DNA of 64,000 nucleotides. It comes from Hypericum androsaemum. Its lineage: Eukaryota > Streptophyta > Magnoliopsida > Malpighiales > Hypericaceae. Both the position numbers and the translations under genes were made by a program. The stretch covers positions 14,256,671 through 14,320,670 of the forward strand of contig OZ023183.1 in assembly GCA_963995505.1 (NCBI GenBank), in the 5' to 3' direction. Below the pieces are notes generated by a model that ran no database searches, was not told where the DNA came from, and was given only the letters and a program-made list of their open reading frames with translations. Each line of letters begins with the position of its first letter. Position 1 is the first letter of the stretch. Below, piece by piece: positions 43,318-56,629 of this stretch.

Positions 43318-46152
43318 TGTCACGACCCAAATTCGGGGTCGGTGACAGACGGTAGATCCTATCTCATTTTCAACTCAAAATGAGCTAGCCAGCCTCAAAC
43401 GTAATTTGATTTTACAAAATCATACATGTCAAAATCTTAATGAAATATTTTTTACATTTCTCTCATTATCAAACTGTAAACTGTGGCTACAGACCTGCTA
43501 GACAAATGAGTAAAACAGAAACCGGAGACTTAAGGCAAGTCATGAATAAGCAAATTGACTTGATACCAATAAAGTTATCTCCGGACGGATACAAATCCAT
43601 ATAAATGAAAATGTAAAACTGGGGGGGGGGGGGAGTTTCAGTATTTTGGAACACTCGTAAGCACATAGAACATAACATATCAGTTATGTCAGATACATAT
43701 GGGAGAGACAGAACTTAACTATGTCCCACATCAAACCCGACCAATACTAACACAAAGCAAGGACAATAAAAGACCATCTCACAAATAAGGTCATCAAAGT
43801 AATCACATATCAAACATAACCAAAATTTTCAGATAGACCTTCACAAACATATAATACAAATCAGATGAACTTCAGATAGGCCTGATAGTGTCACTCCCAC
43901 ACCGACACAAGGATATCATATCTTAAAGGCGCCATCAGAAACCAACCCACCGGCCAAACATATCATGTCAGAATCCTTGTATCCTCAGTATATGTGCACA
44001 TATGCCAACAGCCACGGTAGGTCACGGGTAGACCTCATTATCCGCCATCACACAAACAACATACCAAAATTCACATAGACCAAAATATATAGGTCACATG
44101 TCCAATTACATATCAAAGCAGCCCCAAGCTAGGAAACACATATTTTCTAGTGGGCATACACATATACCACACACTTCACAAACCAATCCAAGTATGACCA
44201 AACATAGCACATATGAAGATGACGATTACATAACCAAAATTCATATGCATGAGATGCACATACTTAAGTTTGAAACTTGCACATGTACCAAATAAACCAA
44301 AGTTGTCATGATCTATATGCTTACACAATTGAAGATCATTCGCCGTATGCCCATTCTCTGATTCTATTCTCCTTTCACTTTGGACCTTCGTCCAACCATT
44401 CTTTCAAGATTATTTCCTTCACCAAGAACCTTAAGAAAGTCTTACATGCTCTGTATAACAACCCCAATATAGAAAATGAGGTCAGTTCCTCACTTTCCAA
44501 AGCAAATTACTTTCAGCACTTGAAAACAACCAACTAGGCACAATTGAGAACCAACTTCTGAAATAGCTCGAAGTCATTAAAGTAGCTCAATTCCTTTTAT
44601 TACTTGGTCCATTATTCAGTTATTCACATATAAATAATTCATACAATATTCGTTCATGACCAGAAGTTCACAAGAGAATCTGTTTTGGCCAACCCAATTC
44701 ACACCTAGCACAAGATAAGCTCAATCACTTCTAACATCGAAAAGCAGCCCATATAACTCAAGATCACACAAAACCAAGTACATATCTTCATAAATATACC
44801 ATTTTTCTGTTCTTTAATCATCACACCAAGTCCAAAAATTAACTTAGAAGTCCAAAGAACTACTTACCAATTTGTTATTCATGCACCACCTTATTTCTGA
44901 AACTCAGCAGTCAATCTATTTTGCAACCACAATTTTGGACTGATTCCTTTGTCAAAATTGGACAATAATATAGATTTAGAAAGTCTTTGAGTACTTTATA
45001 ACTTTTATGTTTTGTGAAAATTTTATTTTAAAGCCGAAATACGCTTACCGATCAGATAGTCTTCAACCACCTCAATTCCAAATCCAACCAGTCAGTCCGA
45101 CATTCAATAGAGCTTATAGGATGATTCCTCCATCCAAATAGAACATATGATATACCGTTGGAAAGCTGGTTGAGTTATCTACAAATTTTATGAAGAAATG
45201 AGAATCCAAATCGAAGCAGAAGATAGCTTACCAAGTCATTCTTTCTTCTCCTGCTTCTTTCTCTTTCCTTTTGCTCTCTCTCTTCTTTTTCTTCTCTTTC
45301 ATTTTATGGCTAAGTTTCCAGAGATTTCTACCTCTTTCTTGGTGATTCTGGGTCTTAAAAAACGTGGGGTGAGTAAGCATCAACTATTAATCACCTTTCT
45401 GACCAATTTTAATGAACTTGCAAGTGGTGAAATGTGATTGGATGCCTTTTCCAAGTGGTCCAATCATAATGCACCACATTAATCTCCATTTTTCACTGAC
45501 TTCTGTTGATTTTTATCAAAACTTATCAACAGATAAGTTATCGCCTATGTGTCTAGTTTCTAAATCATATTCATTTATTAAATTTAGAGCAATATTGAGA
45601 AAGTTGTTCCCAGTTTACCAAGTAGTGTGACTGCTATCCTAATTTATCCAACTATCTTCATAACATTTGTGAATCAATTGAGTAGGCTTTGTTGAGCTTG
45701 ATTTAGAATCCTTAGAAGACCAAATTATGTCTATATACACTTCATAAAGATGTAGAAACATGAATCCTTATTGAATTAAAAACTGAGAAATCCAACCGAA
45801 ATACTTAAAAAATTGACAACACTAGTGTGTTGTTTAACCACTTGCTAAGCTTGATCCAAATTACTAGCATGACAAATGCATATCTTCCAAAGTTTATAAA
45901 TCCATTTCTTACCTTTCCACACCATTTTGAGTCATTTTATTTGGATCCCGGATGAATAACTTGTGATCAACTTCTCACACCATATTCGGAACCCCCGAGG
46001 TAGTCCGATATACCAAAATGCATTCCTTTTAACTATCTTTGGCACTCTATTTACATAGCAATGTAATTCCAAATACTAATCCAATAACTCAATACGACTA
46101 AGTATACTTCACTTAAGTCAAAAACATATGATTAACGGAGTAGGGTATTACA
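43318..46152 (-). repeat. 3' LTR of the Gypsy element (2835 bp)
   Basis: Contains a 14-G run near 43621 and segments absent from the other LTR (about 70 bp near 43970, about 340 bp near 44330-44675). Short ORFs here are not genes. Confidence 0.92.
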
Positions 46153-49100
46153 TTCTCCCCTCCTTATAAAAATTCGTCTCCGAATTTACTTCAATTGAAT
46201 GTTAACTCACATTGCTATGTAATGCGTGCGACCACTTATTCCAAATATCTCCTCTACATCTCACATGTCCTCATTAATTGAGTGATCCTAACTTATCTCC
46301 ATTGTCAATTACTTAATCATGAAATGTCCATCATAATCATAATGGTCTCAACTTTCCTGGATATAGATAGCAATAGCTCACATCATATCTTCAAAACTTG
46401 AATCACTGAGCAAACTTAGCATCGTCATAAGTTCTCTTTACTGGAAGAAATAATCAACCACAGTCAATTTTTTCATTATCCCCCACACGGAATCGTAACA
46501 TCTCCGAGTAACTAGAAGCATTCGAAATACATTCATCTGATCTGCTCACATTTGCACACTACATCTCTAATATCCATATCACGAAAATATAATACACCAT
46601 TTGTCAAAGTCACAAGCTTGGCAATCCATTATTTCCAACTTGTATTTCAAGTTCACTACATCTAGGTCCTTACATTGAGATTTCGTAACTCAATCTCGAA
46701 AGATAGGTCACATTGAGATTCCTTAACAGTCTCAAATTCCAACTTAACTCTTACTTCAGCAAAGTTTTGGAAATCCAAAATAAATAATCTCAAACTTCTC
46801 TTCATATGGACAATGTCTTCATATCTTAAGTGTAAAGACCTTGGTTTTCATCTCTTTATAATTCTTCTCATTCGTCCTTACTTGACCCACTAACTTAGGT
46901 ACATTCTTATGTTGCTTTAGGACACACCTCAAACACAATTTTGAAGCGTAATATCATTTTGATCTCGAAGGTAGAACCAATACCAACATCAGTTTCAACT
47001 TATAGTTCAACTTATAATCGACCACTCTCTTGGTCAGAACATATCCCAGAAATACCACACTTGCAACAAAAACTCAGTCATAGAAAATTTGGCATATGCT
47101 TGGTGTTTCCACATTATGTACTACCCATAATTTTATAGATTCCTTTGACATCTGTTGGAGTCATAATGGCATACACTTGCACATATGGCGAGGTTCTAAC
47201 AAATCATATGATACGGCCCAAGTTATAATTATATATGAACATATCAATTATATAAGGGTATTTTGATAATGTGCTGGCCAGCCACACAATAAAAATTTAC
47301 CCACTGAAAGATTATACATATATACTCAAATGGGCCTTTCAATGGAATAATATATACCAATATAATAAGAACCTTCACCAAAATTACTAAGTGATGTCCT
47401 ATATACCTTATTCAGCTTGCGATCATCAATGCACAACTACAAACTCTCATCTTTTTCCACACACAATAACACAGGAGCAACCACATGAAACATTAGGCCA
47501 AATAAAACATGTACCTGACCAACCCTGAAATCAATACAAAACTGAATCTTCCTCTGATTTAGTAAATCTAACAAGTGAGCTAAAAGTGTATCTGAAAATT
47601 CTTTCGCAATAAGGATACTATCAACTGTTGTATTCTCTGTATCTTCATCAGCTTCTTTGACACAACCAAATAACTTACACGAACCCTTGCTAACAATCTA
47701 TAAGCCTTCAAATATTATATAAGCCTTGAATAAACCACCATCATATCATCCCGAAACATCAAATTCTGACTCACCCTTTGGCCTAAAGATCATATTCTTA
47801 CTGAAATAATCCAATGTCATATGCTACAACGATAATCAATCCATTATCAAAATTACTTCCAAATTCCTCCAAATTTTGCATTTGTGTAAATCAACCAACA
47901 TATTTCTTGTTCATCCACATTCAATATACATATATACTATCATATTGATCACCCACTCCATTTGGGCTTGATCAAACCACCTTACACATACTGTATGTCT
48001 TGAACGATAAGCAACCATTAAAGGTGTATCCAAGTGATGCACTTAGTGGGGTAACACAAAAGATTGTACAAACCCCAACAGAATACCAAATGCAAATGAC
48101 AAACATGCAATCACCGATGACAAATGAAGACCATGCAACGTCATGCCTCAATACATATCAATGTATATAGATATCCGGAGCGCTACCCTAGTAAGCCAAC
48201 ATTAATCGAATATTATTACCCACTGTTGGATCATAATCGGCTATTCTTTCCCGCCACTGAGCCATATTCGGCTATTGTCACCAGTCGTTGGGCCTTATTT
48301 TGTTGCTTCACTAGGTAACCTCCTACTTATGTTCACATATTTATTTATCATATACTTTTGAGAGAAATTTACTTTATTATATTTACTTTTTTTCTTGGAA
48401 CTATCTTCCATTCAAAGTTTATGTAGTTGAACTACATTATCAATAGATATTAAGTAACTTATCATATCAAAAGTCCATCAAAAGTTCTTTTTCCAAATCC
48501 ATAATCATAATCCAAACCAAATACCATACTAAATCTTAGCCTCCTCAAGGTATTCAAAGTTGTAAAAGAAATAACTTTAGTAGTAATTTAATTTGATATA
48601 ATCTAAATTTCATAATTTTCATTCATAATTCACATTACTTTCCGAATATATATTTTATTTTCGAAGCATACTTATGACTTAGTTTTTCATGTATTCTTCT
48701 TGCACATAACGTTGTTCATAACTTCCACTTTTCAAACATATTTATACTCAAAAGTCAGAATTCTCAATGCACCTGAATGAAAAATATTCAAAAAATTCAC
48801 AGAGGCATACTTAAATATTTGGTGAGACTCATACCAATGGCCCAGTATATATACATAGGAAGAAATCAAATGTATAAGGGTGTTTAGATTATTTGGACAA
48901 AGTGGTGATCAATCACTTCATCAAAATCTCACCCAAGGAATGATCTTCATATATATAAATATATATGCTCAAATGGGCTCATCAAGGAATACATATATAA
49001 TCGGTACAAGAATTCTCACCATAATGTAGAGTAAATGCCATGCGATATCAAGTATACACTGAAAGTTTCACACATAGAAATATTAAACACAAACATCTTC

Positions 49101-49316
49101 AGAAATCATACTTAGTTGCCAAACTTTCGTATTCACCAAAATCTCATATTCGTAGAGAATCACACTATCTATTGCACACAACAAGTAAGACAAGAAGACG
49201 CGGAACAGACAAAAGGGAGGCAAAGACGTGGAAAATCCTATGCTCCATAGCAGAACTTAAGACACTCGGCCCAATAATCCAAACAAGGCTCTAACCTAGA
49301 GCTCTAATACCAAGTC
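46153..49316 (-). pseudogene. Gypsy internal region, heavily decayed
   Basis: At about 47390-47470 the minus strand reads APVLLCVEKDESL, then a stop, then LCIDDRKLNK. This is the Gypsy RT motif in which a Val/Phe-X-Lys-Lys-Asp-Gly block precedes LCIDYRxLNK. The remainder is AT-rich with stops in every frame. Gag, protease and integrase could not be read, and the interior is shorter than a full Gypsy pol. Confidence 0.65.
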
Positions 49317-51730
49317 TGTCATGACCCAAATTGGGGGTCGATGATCGACGCTAGGCCTTATCTCATTTTCAACTCAAAATAAGCATAGCCAGCCTTAAAC
49401 GTATTTTAATTTTATAAAATCATACATGTCAAAATCATAATAAAATATTCTTTACATTTCTGCCAGGATCAAACTGTAAACTGTGGCTACGGAGCTGTTA
49501 GACAAATGAGTAAAACAGAAGTCGGAGACTTAAGGCAAGTCATGAAGAAGCAAATCGATTTGACACCAATAAAGCTATCTTCGGACGAATACAAATCTAT
49601 ATAAATGAACCTACAAAACTGGTGAGGGGATGAGTGTATTGGAACACTCGTAAGCACATAGAACATAACATATTAGTTATGTCAGATACATATGGGAGAG
49701 ACAAAACTTAACTATGTCCCACATCAAACCCAACCAATACTAACACAAAGTTAGGACAATAAAAGACCATCTCACAAATAAGGTCATCAAAGTAATCACA
49801 TATTAAACATAACTAAAATTTCCAGATAGACCTTCACAAACGTATAACATAAATCAGATGAACTTCAAATAGGTCTAGATAGTGTCACTCCCACACCGAC
49901 ACGAGGATACCATATCTTACAGGCGCCATCAGAAACTAACCCGATGGCCAAACATATCATATCATCCGCCATCACACAAACAACAAACCAAAATTCACAT
50001 AGACCAAAACATATAGGTCAAATGTCCAATTACATATCAAAGAAGCCCCAAGCTAGGAAACACATATTTTCTAGTGGGCATACACATATACCACACACTT
50101 CACAAACCAATCCAAGTATGACCAAACATAGCACATATGAACATGACGATTACATAACCAAAATCCATATACATGAGACGCACATGCTTAAGTCTGAAAC
50201 TTGCACATCTATCAAACAAACAAAAGTTGTCATGATCTATATGCTTACACAAAAGAATCTATTTTGGCCAACCCAATTCACACCGAGTACAACATAAGCC
50301 AATCACTTCTAACATCGAAAAACAGCCCATATAACTCAAGAACATACAAAACCAAGTATATATCTTCATAAATATACCATTGCTCTGTTCTTTAATCATC
50401 ATACCAAGTACAAAAATTAACTCAGAAGTCCAAAAAACCATATACCAATTTGTTATTCATAAACCACATTATTTCTAAAACTTAGCAATCAGTCTGTTTT
50501 GCAACCACTATTTCTGGCTGATTTCTTTGTCAAAATTGGACAATAATACAGATTTAGAAAGGTCTTTGAGTTCTGTACAACTTTTATGTTTTGTAAAAAT
50601 TCTATTTCTAAGCCAAAATACGCTTACCGATCAGATATTCTTCCACCACCTCAATTCCAAACCCAGCCAGTCAGTCCGACATTCAACAGAACTTTTAGGA
50701 CGATTTCTTCATCCAAATAGAACATATGTAAACCGTTGGAAAGCTGGTTGAGTTCTCTACAACTTTTATGAAAAAATGAGAACCCAAATCAAAGCGGAAG
50801 ATAGCTTACCAAGTTATTCTTTCTTCTCATGCTTCTTTCTTATTCCTTTTGCTCTCTCTCTTCTTTTTCTTCTCTTTCATTTTATGGCTAAGTTTCCAAA
50901 GTTTCTACCTCTTTCTTGGTGATTCTGGGTCTTAAAAAATGTGGGGTGAGTAAGCATCAACTATTACTCACCTTTTTGACCAATTTTAATGAACTTGCAA
51001 GTGGTAAAAAGTGATTGGATGCCTTTTCCAAGTGGTCTAATCAGAATGCAACACATTAATCACCATTGTTCACTGATTTCTATTGATTTTTATCAAAACT
51101 TGTCAACAGATAAGTTGTCACCCTATGTGTCTAGTTTTCAAATCATATTCATTTATTAAATTTAGAACAATATTGAGAAAGTTGTGCCTTATTTACCAAG
51201 TAGTGCTATTGCTGTCTGAATTTATCCAACCATCTTCATAACATTTGTGAATCAATTGAGTAGGCTTTGTTGAACTTGATCTAGAATCCTTAGAAGACCA
51301 AATTATGTCTATGCACACTTCATAAAGATGTAGAAACATGAATCCTTGTTGAATTAAATACGGAGAAGTCCAACGAAAATACTTTAAAAATCGACAACAG
51401 AAGTGTGTATTTTAACCACTTGCTAGGCTTGATCCAAATTACTAGCATGACAAATCCATATCCTCCAAAGTTTATAAATCCATTTCTTACCTTTCCACAC
51501 CATTTTGAGTCATTTTATTTGGATCCCGGATGAATAATTTGTGATCAACTTCTCACACCATATTCCGAACCCCCAAGGTAGTTCGGTATACCAAAATGCA
51601 TTCCTTCTAACTATCTTTGGCACTCTATTTACATAGCAATGTAATTCCAAATACTAATCCAATAACTCAATATGACTAAGTATACTTTACTTAAGTCAAA
51701 AATATATGATTAACATAGTAGGGTATTACA
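49317..51730 (-). repeat. 5' LTR of the Gypsy element (2414 bp)
   Basis: Pairs with 43318-46152. Shorter by two internal deletions. Confidence 0.92.
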
Positions 51731-51901
51731 CCCTAATGTTATACTATCACCAATTTTAAAAATAATTTAAGTGAACAATTTAGATTAAGCATTAAACACA
51801 CCAATTGAGAACTAACATGAAAGATATTTAATCTATGATCTAACATAGAAATTTGACCATAGAATAAGGCATCTTACTCAAAAGTAAACTACTCACTAAT
51901 C
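51731..51901. repeat. D block, unit with PKS copy B, third part
   Basis: Resumes the spacer homologous to 29830-29990. Ends with TAATC, the left target duplication of the next LTR element. Confidence 0.8.
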
Positions 51902-52137
51902 TGTAATATCCTAATTGGAATTTAGGGTTCCAAGAAGATCAAGAATTGGAAAATGGGAAGAAAAGATAGAAATAGGGAGAGAAGAGATAAAGAAACGATA
52001 TGTTTCAATAGGTTTGATGTTAAAATATAAAATTGGTTCCTTATACTTTCTATGATACTATTTATACCTTGATATGACTAAGTACATAATGATCCTAGAT
52101 CTCTTCATATCTTCCAATCTAGTATCATTATGTTACA
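51902..52137 (-). repeat. 3' LTR of the non-autonomous LTR element
   Basis: 236 bp, pairs with 54810-55046. Confidence 0.92.
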
Positions 52138-52200
52138 GCTCTCCCCTTCTTAAGAACCTTGTCCAAAAGGTTCAAGGGACATCAAAGTTATAACACCAAA

Positions 52201-52806
52201 TCACAAATGAGCCACATCATCCCGTTTGGCATCATCTGAATCCAACTTGCAGCAAAAAAGAAGACGCCGACCAAGTACTTTACTGTAGAATTTAGCCGCA
52301 CCATTTTCCTTAAGGGTATCTTCAACAGCTTCATCACTCATTTGCTCATTCCCATCATTGAGAAGGTTGTCACCAAATGTTGGGAGCAACTCAGTACTAG
52401 AACTGCAAACTACTGTCTTGTAGCAAAGTAATTCATAGGCTTCTTTCATGGCCTTGTTGGGTAAAGGATGGTTATGGAAACCAAACATTTCATAACCCAA
52501 ATACTTGACATGCATCTCAACTATCTTTCTAACAAGAACATGCTTTTGAACACAATTTGTAGTCGGCCTACTCGCAACGTTGTCAGCTCGCTTGATCAAG
52601 ACCAAATTTTCCTCATCTAAATGCATCTTGAATGCTTGAACAGTTAGCAGTCTAGGGTCAATATATGTATTAACGTCATCAACAAGTTTGCCTTTTTTAG
52701 CTGCACCATAAACATCTTCGGCTCTAACAATAAGCATTCTAGGCTCAACAACACTCAAAACTTCAAACTCTACAGTTCCAACAATGACAGTAGGACCCTC
52801 CTTCAA
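52201..52806 (-). CDS. Unrecognised ORF of the non-autonomous LTR element (C-terminal part)
   Basis: 201 codons, open. No family recognised. A Val-rich start (PTVIVGTVEFEVLSVVEPRM) is followed by DDVNTYIDPRLLTVQAFKMH, a Cys-containing stretch CYKTVVCSSSTELL and an acidic segment. No zinc finger, protease DSG, RT YxDD or integrase DDE motif is visible. It lies 60 nt before the purine tract, where pol would end in an autonomous element. It is probably the continuation of the ORFs at 52959-53854 after frame disruption. It may be a gag extension or captured sequence. Confidence 0.5.
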   Translation of the reverse strand: MKEGPTVIVGTVEFEVLSVVEPRMLIVRAEDVYGAAKKGKLVDDVNTYIDPRLLTVQAFKMHLDEENLVLIKRADNVASRPTTNCVQKHVLVRKIVEMHVKYLGYEMFGFHNHPLPNKAMKEAYELLCYKTVVCSSSTELLPTFGDNLLNDGNEQMSDEAVEDTLKENGAAKFYSKVLGRRLLFCCKLDSDDAKRDDVAHL

Positions 52807-52958
52807 TTACCATCGAGGCCAAGATTCCCAAAATACTTGCTGAAATGTCAGTTGGAAACACACGAGCACTACCTTCCACTTCGACTTCAACTTTAGATTT
52901 ATAGGCAAGGATGACAAAATACTCTCTAGATAAGTAATCATATGTCTAAGTAGTAAGA

Positions 52959-53854
52959 TCAACCTTCAAGCTGAGAAATCAACAATTTGGAAGGCGCCAC
53001 GCATTCTAACACCAATTTAGCAAATACACCACTCTCCACTTTCGATGACAAGTGGAAAGCCACTCCATAAACAAGAAAATAAGCTAGCAAGTACATGATT
53101 GCTTCATCTTTTTCATACTCCTTAGGAATATCCCTCTCTGACAATGAGAAGCCAACATCTTTATAGATTCTTGTAGCTTTAGCAATTTTTTCACAATTAA
53201 CAAATTGTAGCAGTGCAATGGTACATGTCTCAGCAGGTTTTACATTGCCATATCCATGTTTCATATCATTCTCAAACCAGCCAAAACCAAAATGGTTACC
53301 CCCACCAATATTTTGATCCCCGTACTTATTTGCATCTCGAAATCTCCCATACAATCCATGGTTTCCAATGTCCAATGAGACATCTTTAACTTTCCAAACT
53401 TTCTCACATATTTCTTCATCACACTCACTTGTTTCATTGGTCCATAGCCTAAGTCTTTGAACATGGAACACAACGTATTCCCCAGCTTATGTAAATTCAC
53501 CTCTTCGTGGTTCACAATCAACAATAAAAAGCCAACATCAACCTCATTTTCTAAGTGAACCCCAGCCTTAACTTTCAAACCTTTGTAATCGTTGATTGTA
53601 AAAGTTTCAAATGCTTCTAATGACCTTTCCCATCCATTTTCACCCATCTGAGCCTTTCTTTCATAACAAGCAATCACCAGTGTAGCCAGTAGACTATGCC
53701 GAGCAGATAACAAATTGGTCCCCTCTAACGATTTACTATCTTGACCCGTTTGATTTGATGAAACGAACACCAAAGGTAGTTCTAATGCAACATTGCAACT
53801 TTCCACAACACATTCCTCCTCTAAACCCATATTCGTCACAGTTGATTTATGCAT
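52959..53854 (-). pseudogene. Unrecognised ORF of the non-autonomous LTR element (central part)
   Basis: Two overlapping frames (53261-53854 and 52959-53471) form one broken reading frame of about 290 codons. The first ends its sensible part at NLHKLGNTLCSMF, and the second takes over around LWTNETSECDEEICEKVWKV. Further features are a Gly-rich YGDQNIGGGNHFGFGWFEND segment and a hydrophobic run AIMYLLAYFLVYGVAFHL that could be a membrane or packing helix. No known domain recognised. Confidence 0.5.
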
Positions 53855-53960
53855 ATTAGTAAACTTAGCATAAGCACTCCTTGTAGATTTTCACAAGAAC
53901 CAGACCTTAACTCAACCAAGTCATGACCTTTTTGGTGAACTCCTTCAGATCTGTCCAACC

Positions 53961-54752
53961 TCACTTGACTTTCCAATCTGAAATAACAGAAATTCTTCTC
54001 AATCTCAGCTTCCTCCTTATCGCCTCCAAACCATGCTCCATTCTCAAAATGCATACACATTCTCCTCTAACTTTACTAAAATTATTCTTGAACCTTTCTT
54101 GCACTTCATTCTCAAAATACGTACGCAATGCATCCACAAAGTCATCCCAGCCAGCCTCTTTGTTACCCAAGCACCACTACGCAAACTACTCTTCTGCCTT
54201 ACCCACTAACAATTCTGCCACTTTACTCTCTAAATAGTCCTTAAGGCCTCGATTAACAAAAAAGTAGCCCTCACATTGTACTATCCAAGCTCTCAGCTTA
54301 TTACCCGAAAAGAAAGAAAGACCCAAAGGAAGACCCATTTGAGACAAGAAGAGGTTTACCTCTGGCATGCCAACCCTGGGTTCCGTCAATGACGATTCCT
54401 TCCAGAACTAGTCCCGACGAGCCTCAAGAGTCTGGTGATTCTCATTCCAACATTCCTATAACAAACCTCGCATCCTTGGCAGTGTACCAATCTCCAGGTG
54501 TTGATTGGACGCAGAGTACCTATTTCAAAACCCGCGACCTTCAATCATACATGCATTCCTTAGGAAATCTTCCAAGCCTCAGCAAGGATCCTCACAGCTC
54601 TTCCAGAGCTCCTCCATATGATACCATGACATCTGCACCGACATGGGTTCCTTACAGAGGTTTCCAAATTGGCGGTATCGAGTATCACCCACCCGGAGGA
54701 TTTGGGATTTTCTTGATTCTTTCTGCTCAATATCAAAAACATTTCCTTCCAT
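53961..54752 (-). pseudogene. Gag-like region of the non-autonomous LTR element
   Basis: Begins near an ATG at 54752 (MEGNVFDIEQKESRK), shortly inside the primer site. LRAWIVQCEGYFFVN and DYLESKVAELLVGKAEE (54186-54389), then GWDDFVDALRTYFENEVQERF (to 53961), follow the layout of Gypsy-type retrotransposon gag, in which a Trp-centred capsid segment follows a WxxxxExYF motif. Several stops interrupt it. Confidence 0.6.
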
Positions 54753-54809
54753 ATTTGCCTAACATGAGATTAACAATGATTTTTGAGGATCACAGGCTCT
54801 AATACCACT

Positions 54810-55046
54810 TGTAATATCCCTAATAGGGATTTAGGGTTCCAAGAAGATCCAAAATTGGAAAAGGGGAACAAAAGATATAAAGAGGGAGAGAAGAGAAAAA
54901 GAAACAATCTGTTTCAATAGTTTTGATGCCAAAATACCAGAATGGTTCCCTATACTTTCTATGATACTATTTATACCCTGATATGACTAAGTACATAATG
55001 GTCCTCCATCTATTCATATCTTCCAATAGAGTACCATTGTGTTACA
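54810..55046 (-). repeat. 5' LTR of the non-autonomous LTR element
   Basis: 237 bp, pairs with 51902-52137. Confidence 0.92.
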
Positions 55047-55968
55047 TAATCTTATTGATGAAGCACAAGATAACAATGATGGACATGATACAGAATAGTA
55101 TAAAAGGGGAGAAAAGAGGGCTTAGTTGTGGGAGCAAGCTTTCCAATTCTCCTTCTCCTAGCTAGACTACAACATGCATCTTTATTAATATCAAAGAGTA
55201 ATTTCTATAGTCTCGGATATATCAAAACCTAAGAGCTAATAGTTTTAAATAGCCAACTAACTAGTTATAGAATAGAAAAACCTAATAAAGATAATTCCTA
55301 ACTTCTAGAAGCTCTAAATGCCAACACAGGAGGCCAAAATATGAAAAATAAATATAACATAATATCCTAGGGCTATAACATTAAGCCGGAGATCGGAAGA
55401 GATCTAAACAGGCGAGATACCTGACCAAATTTGGACTCCAAAATTAGCCACTCAGCGTGGGCTCACGAATGCCAAATAAGTGGCAGCCGCCAGGCTTCTA
55501 TTCGAGGCCGCTGGCTGGCGCAATGTAGGTTACGGCTGCCGCTCTTCATTCCAATATGCTCATTACTTTTTGTCATCAAATCTTTGCTCTAAAAGCTCAC
55601 GAACAACTTAAAACTCCTATCACAAAATATGACAAATAGTAGCAATCTAGTTCAAGACAGAAACCCATGAAAATAACACAACACGTAATGAGACGAGATG
55701 ATTTTAGCCCGTAATAGTTCGTCTTTACTAAATTGCTCATAATAGGCCCATCAAAAATATGTGTGACTGTGCAACGAAAGCCTAACGATGTCTCGCCATT
55801 ATCTTTGCGAGATCGTCAACATACAGCTCCATGGTATTTTAGTTGACCCGATAATCTCCACTGTTTGCCTTTTTTTTAATGAATGACTAATTGATTGCTA
55901 ATTTTGTAAAAAGTAATTAATACATCCCAATTTGTCAGTGTATCTCTTCTAACAGTTTGTACAACTAC
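55047..55968. repeat. D block, unit with PKS copy B, fourth part
   Basis: Homologous to 30000-30920. It ends at TACAACTAC, where the Gypsy-type element interrupts the phrase TACAACTATTCATC seen intact at 30907. Confidence 0.85.
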
Positions 55969-56620
55969 TGATCCAGAATGGTCCAACTGGAAGTCTAAAT
56001 TTGAATATTAACAACAATTAATTGATAATAAATTAGAACACGAGTTATATACGATTGGAAAGTTCCAAGTGTTTGTTTTCAGACACATCAAACGGTTTGT
56101 CAATTGGAGTTCTCTAGAAGAAGTTATGTATGGTTTTCCACAAGTGGAAAGATTCATCCAAAAATCTGTCAAGTTCATGAATTTAGTCCTTTCATTTGAC
56201 ATTCTTGGTTTAATTCGAGTTACATGCATTGTAGGAGTCTTATGCATGAATTCTTCCTGGTTAAGGAATGATTTTATGTATTCAATAAAGTTAGAAGTTG
56301 TGGAGTCATGTAGTGTTATTATTAAACCATGTATGGGTTTTCATAAATAGCCCCACACTTGTAATGTTTGAGATCATCTTGAAGAATGAAGAAAATAGTT
56401 ATCTATAAGTCTTTAGACTTGTTTTAGGAGAAGGATTGCTTCTAGTTATCCTCTTAGCCTATAGATGGATTTCTTTAGGTGACGAGTGCTCGAAACTCGG
56501 TGGTGGATTCTTTTGAGTGTAGAGTGTCTACCCGACCTTATTGGTAGATTCCATCGAGTAAAGGGTCAATCCCAGGTGTGCTCTTGTGTTCCCTCCTCGC
56601 GTCTCCATCTTACATTATCA
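55969..56620 (+). repeat. Left LTR of the deleted Gypsy element
   Basis: Pairs with 57902-58548. The 93-codon ORF within it is not a gene. Confidence 0.88.
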
Positions 56621-56629
56621 GAGCTACAG

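Larger units (their letters stand above)
43318..51730 (-). mobile_element. Ty3/Gypsy LTR retrotransposon, complete in outline but decayed
   Basis: An 8.4-kb minus-strand element. On its own strand it starts TGTAATACCC and ends GACA. It has a primer site TGGTATTAGAGC (at about 49300) beside the first LTR, and a purine tract AAGGAGGGGAGAA beside the second (at about 46155). The LTRs are 2414 bp (49317-51730) and 2835 bp (43318-46152), differing mainly by two deletions. A perfect 5-bp target duplication CCCTA flanks it (43313-43317 and 51731-51735). The 3.2-kb interior has no long ORF. Only a scrap of reverse transcriptase is readable. Confidence 0.93.
51902..55046 (-). mobile_element. Non-autonomous LTR retrotransposon with unrecognised ORFs
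   Basis: A 3145-bp minus-strand element. LTRs of 236-237 bp (51902-52137 and 54810-55046), TGTAA...TTACA. Primer site TGGTATTAGAGC abuts the right LTR (54797-54808) and purine tract AAGAAGGGGAGAGC abuts the left. A perfect target duplication TAATC flanks it (51897-51901 and 55047-55051). The empty site exists in unit 1 near 29995. The interior encodes a gag-like N-terminus and then about 500 codons of unknown protein. There is no protease, RT, RNase H or integrase signature. Confidence 0.92.

Noticed and set aside
44000..46150. Possible CRISPR-like or satellite array in the repetitive 43-51 kb region
   Set aside because: The repeats are the two long LTRs of one Gypsy element. No short regularly spaced repeats with unique spacers exist, and the DNA is a plant nuclear genome.
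54389..54802. 137-codon plus-strand ORF
   Set aside because: It lies opposite the gag start and primer site of a minus-strand LTR element and has no recognisable domain.
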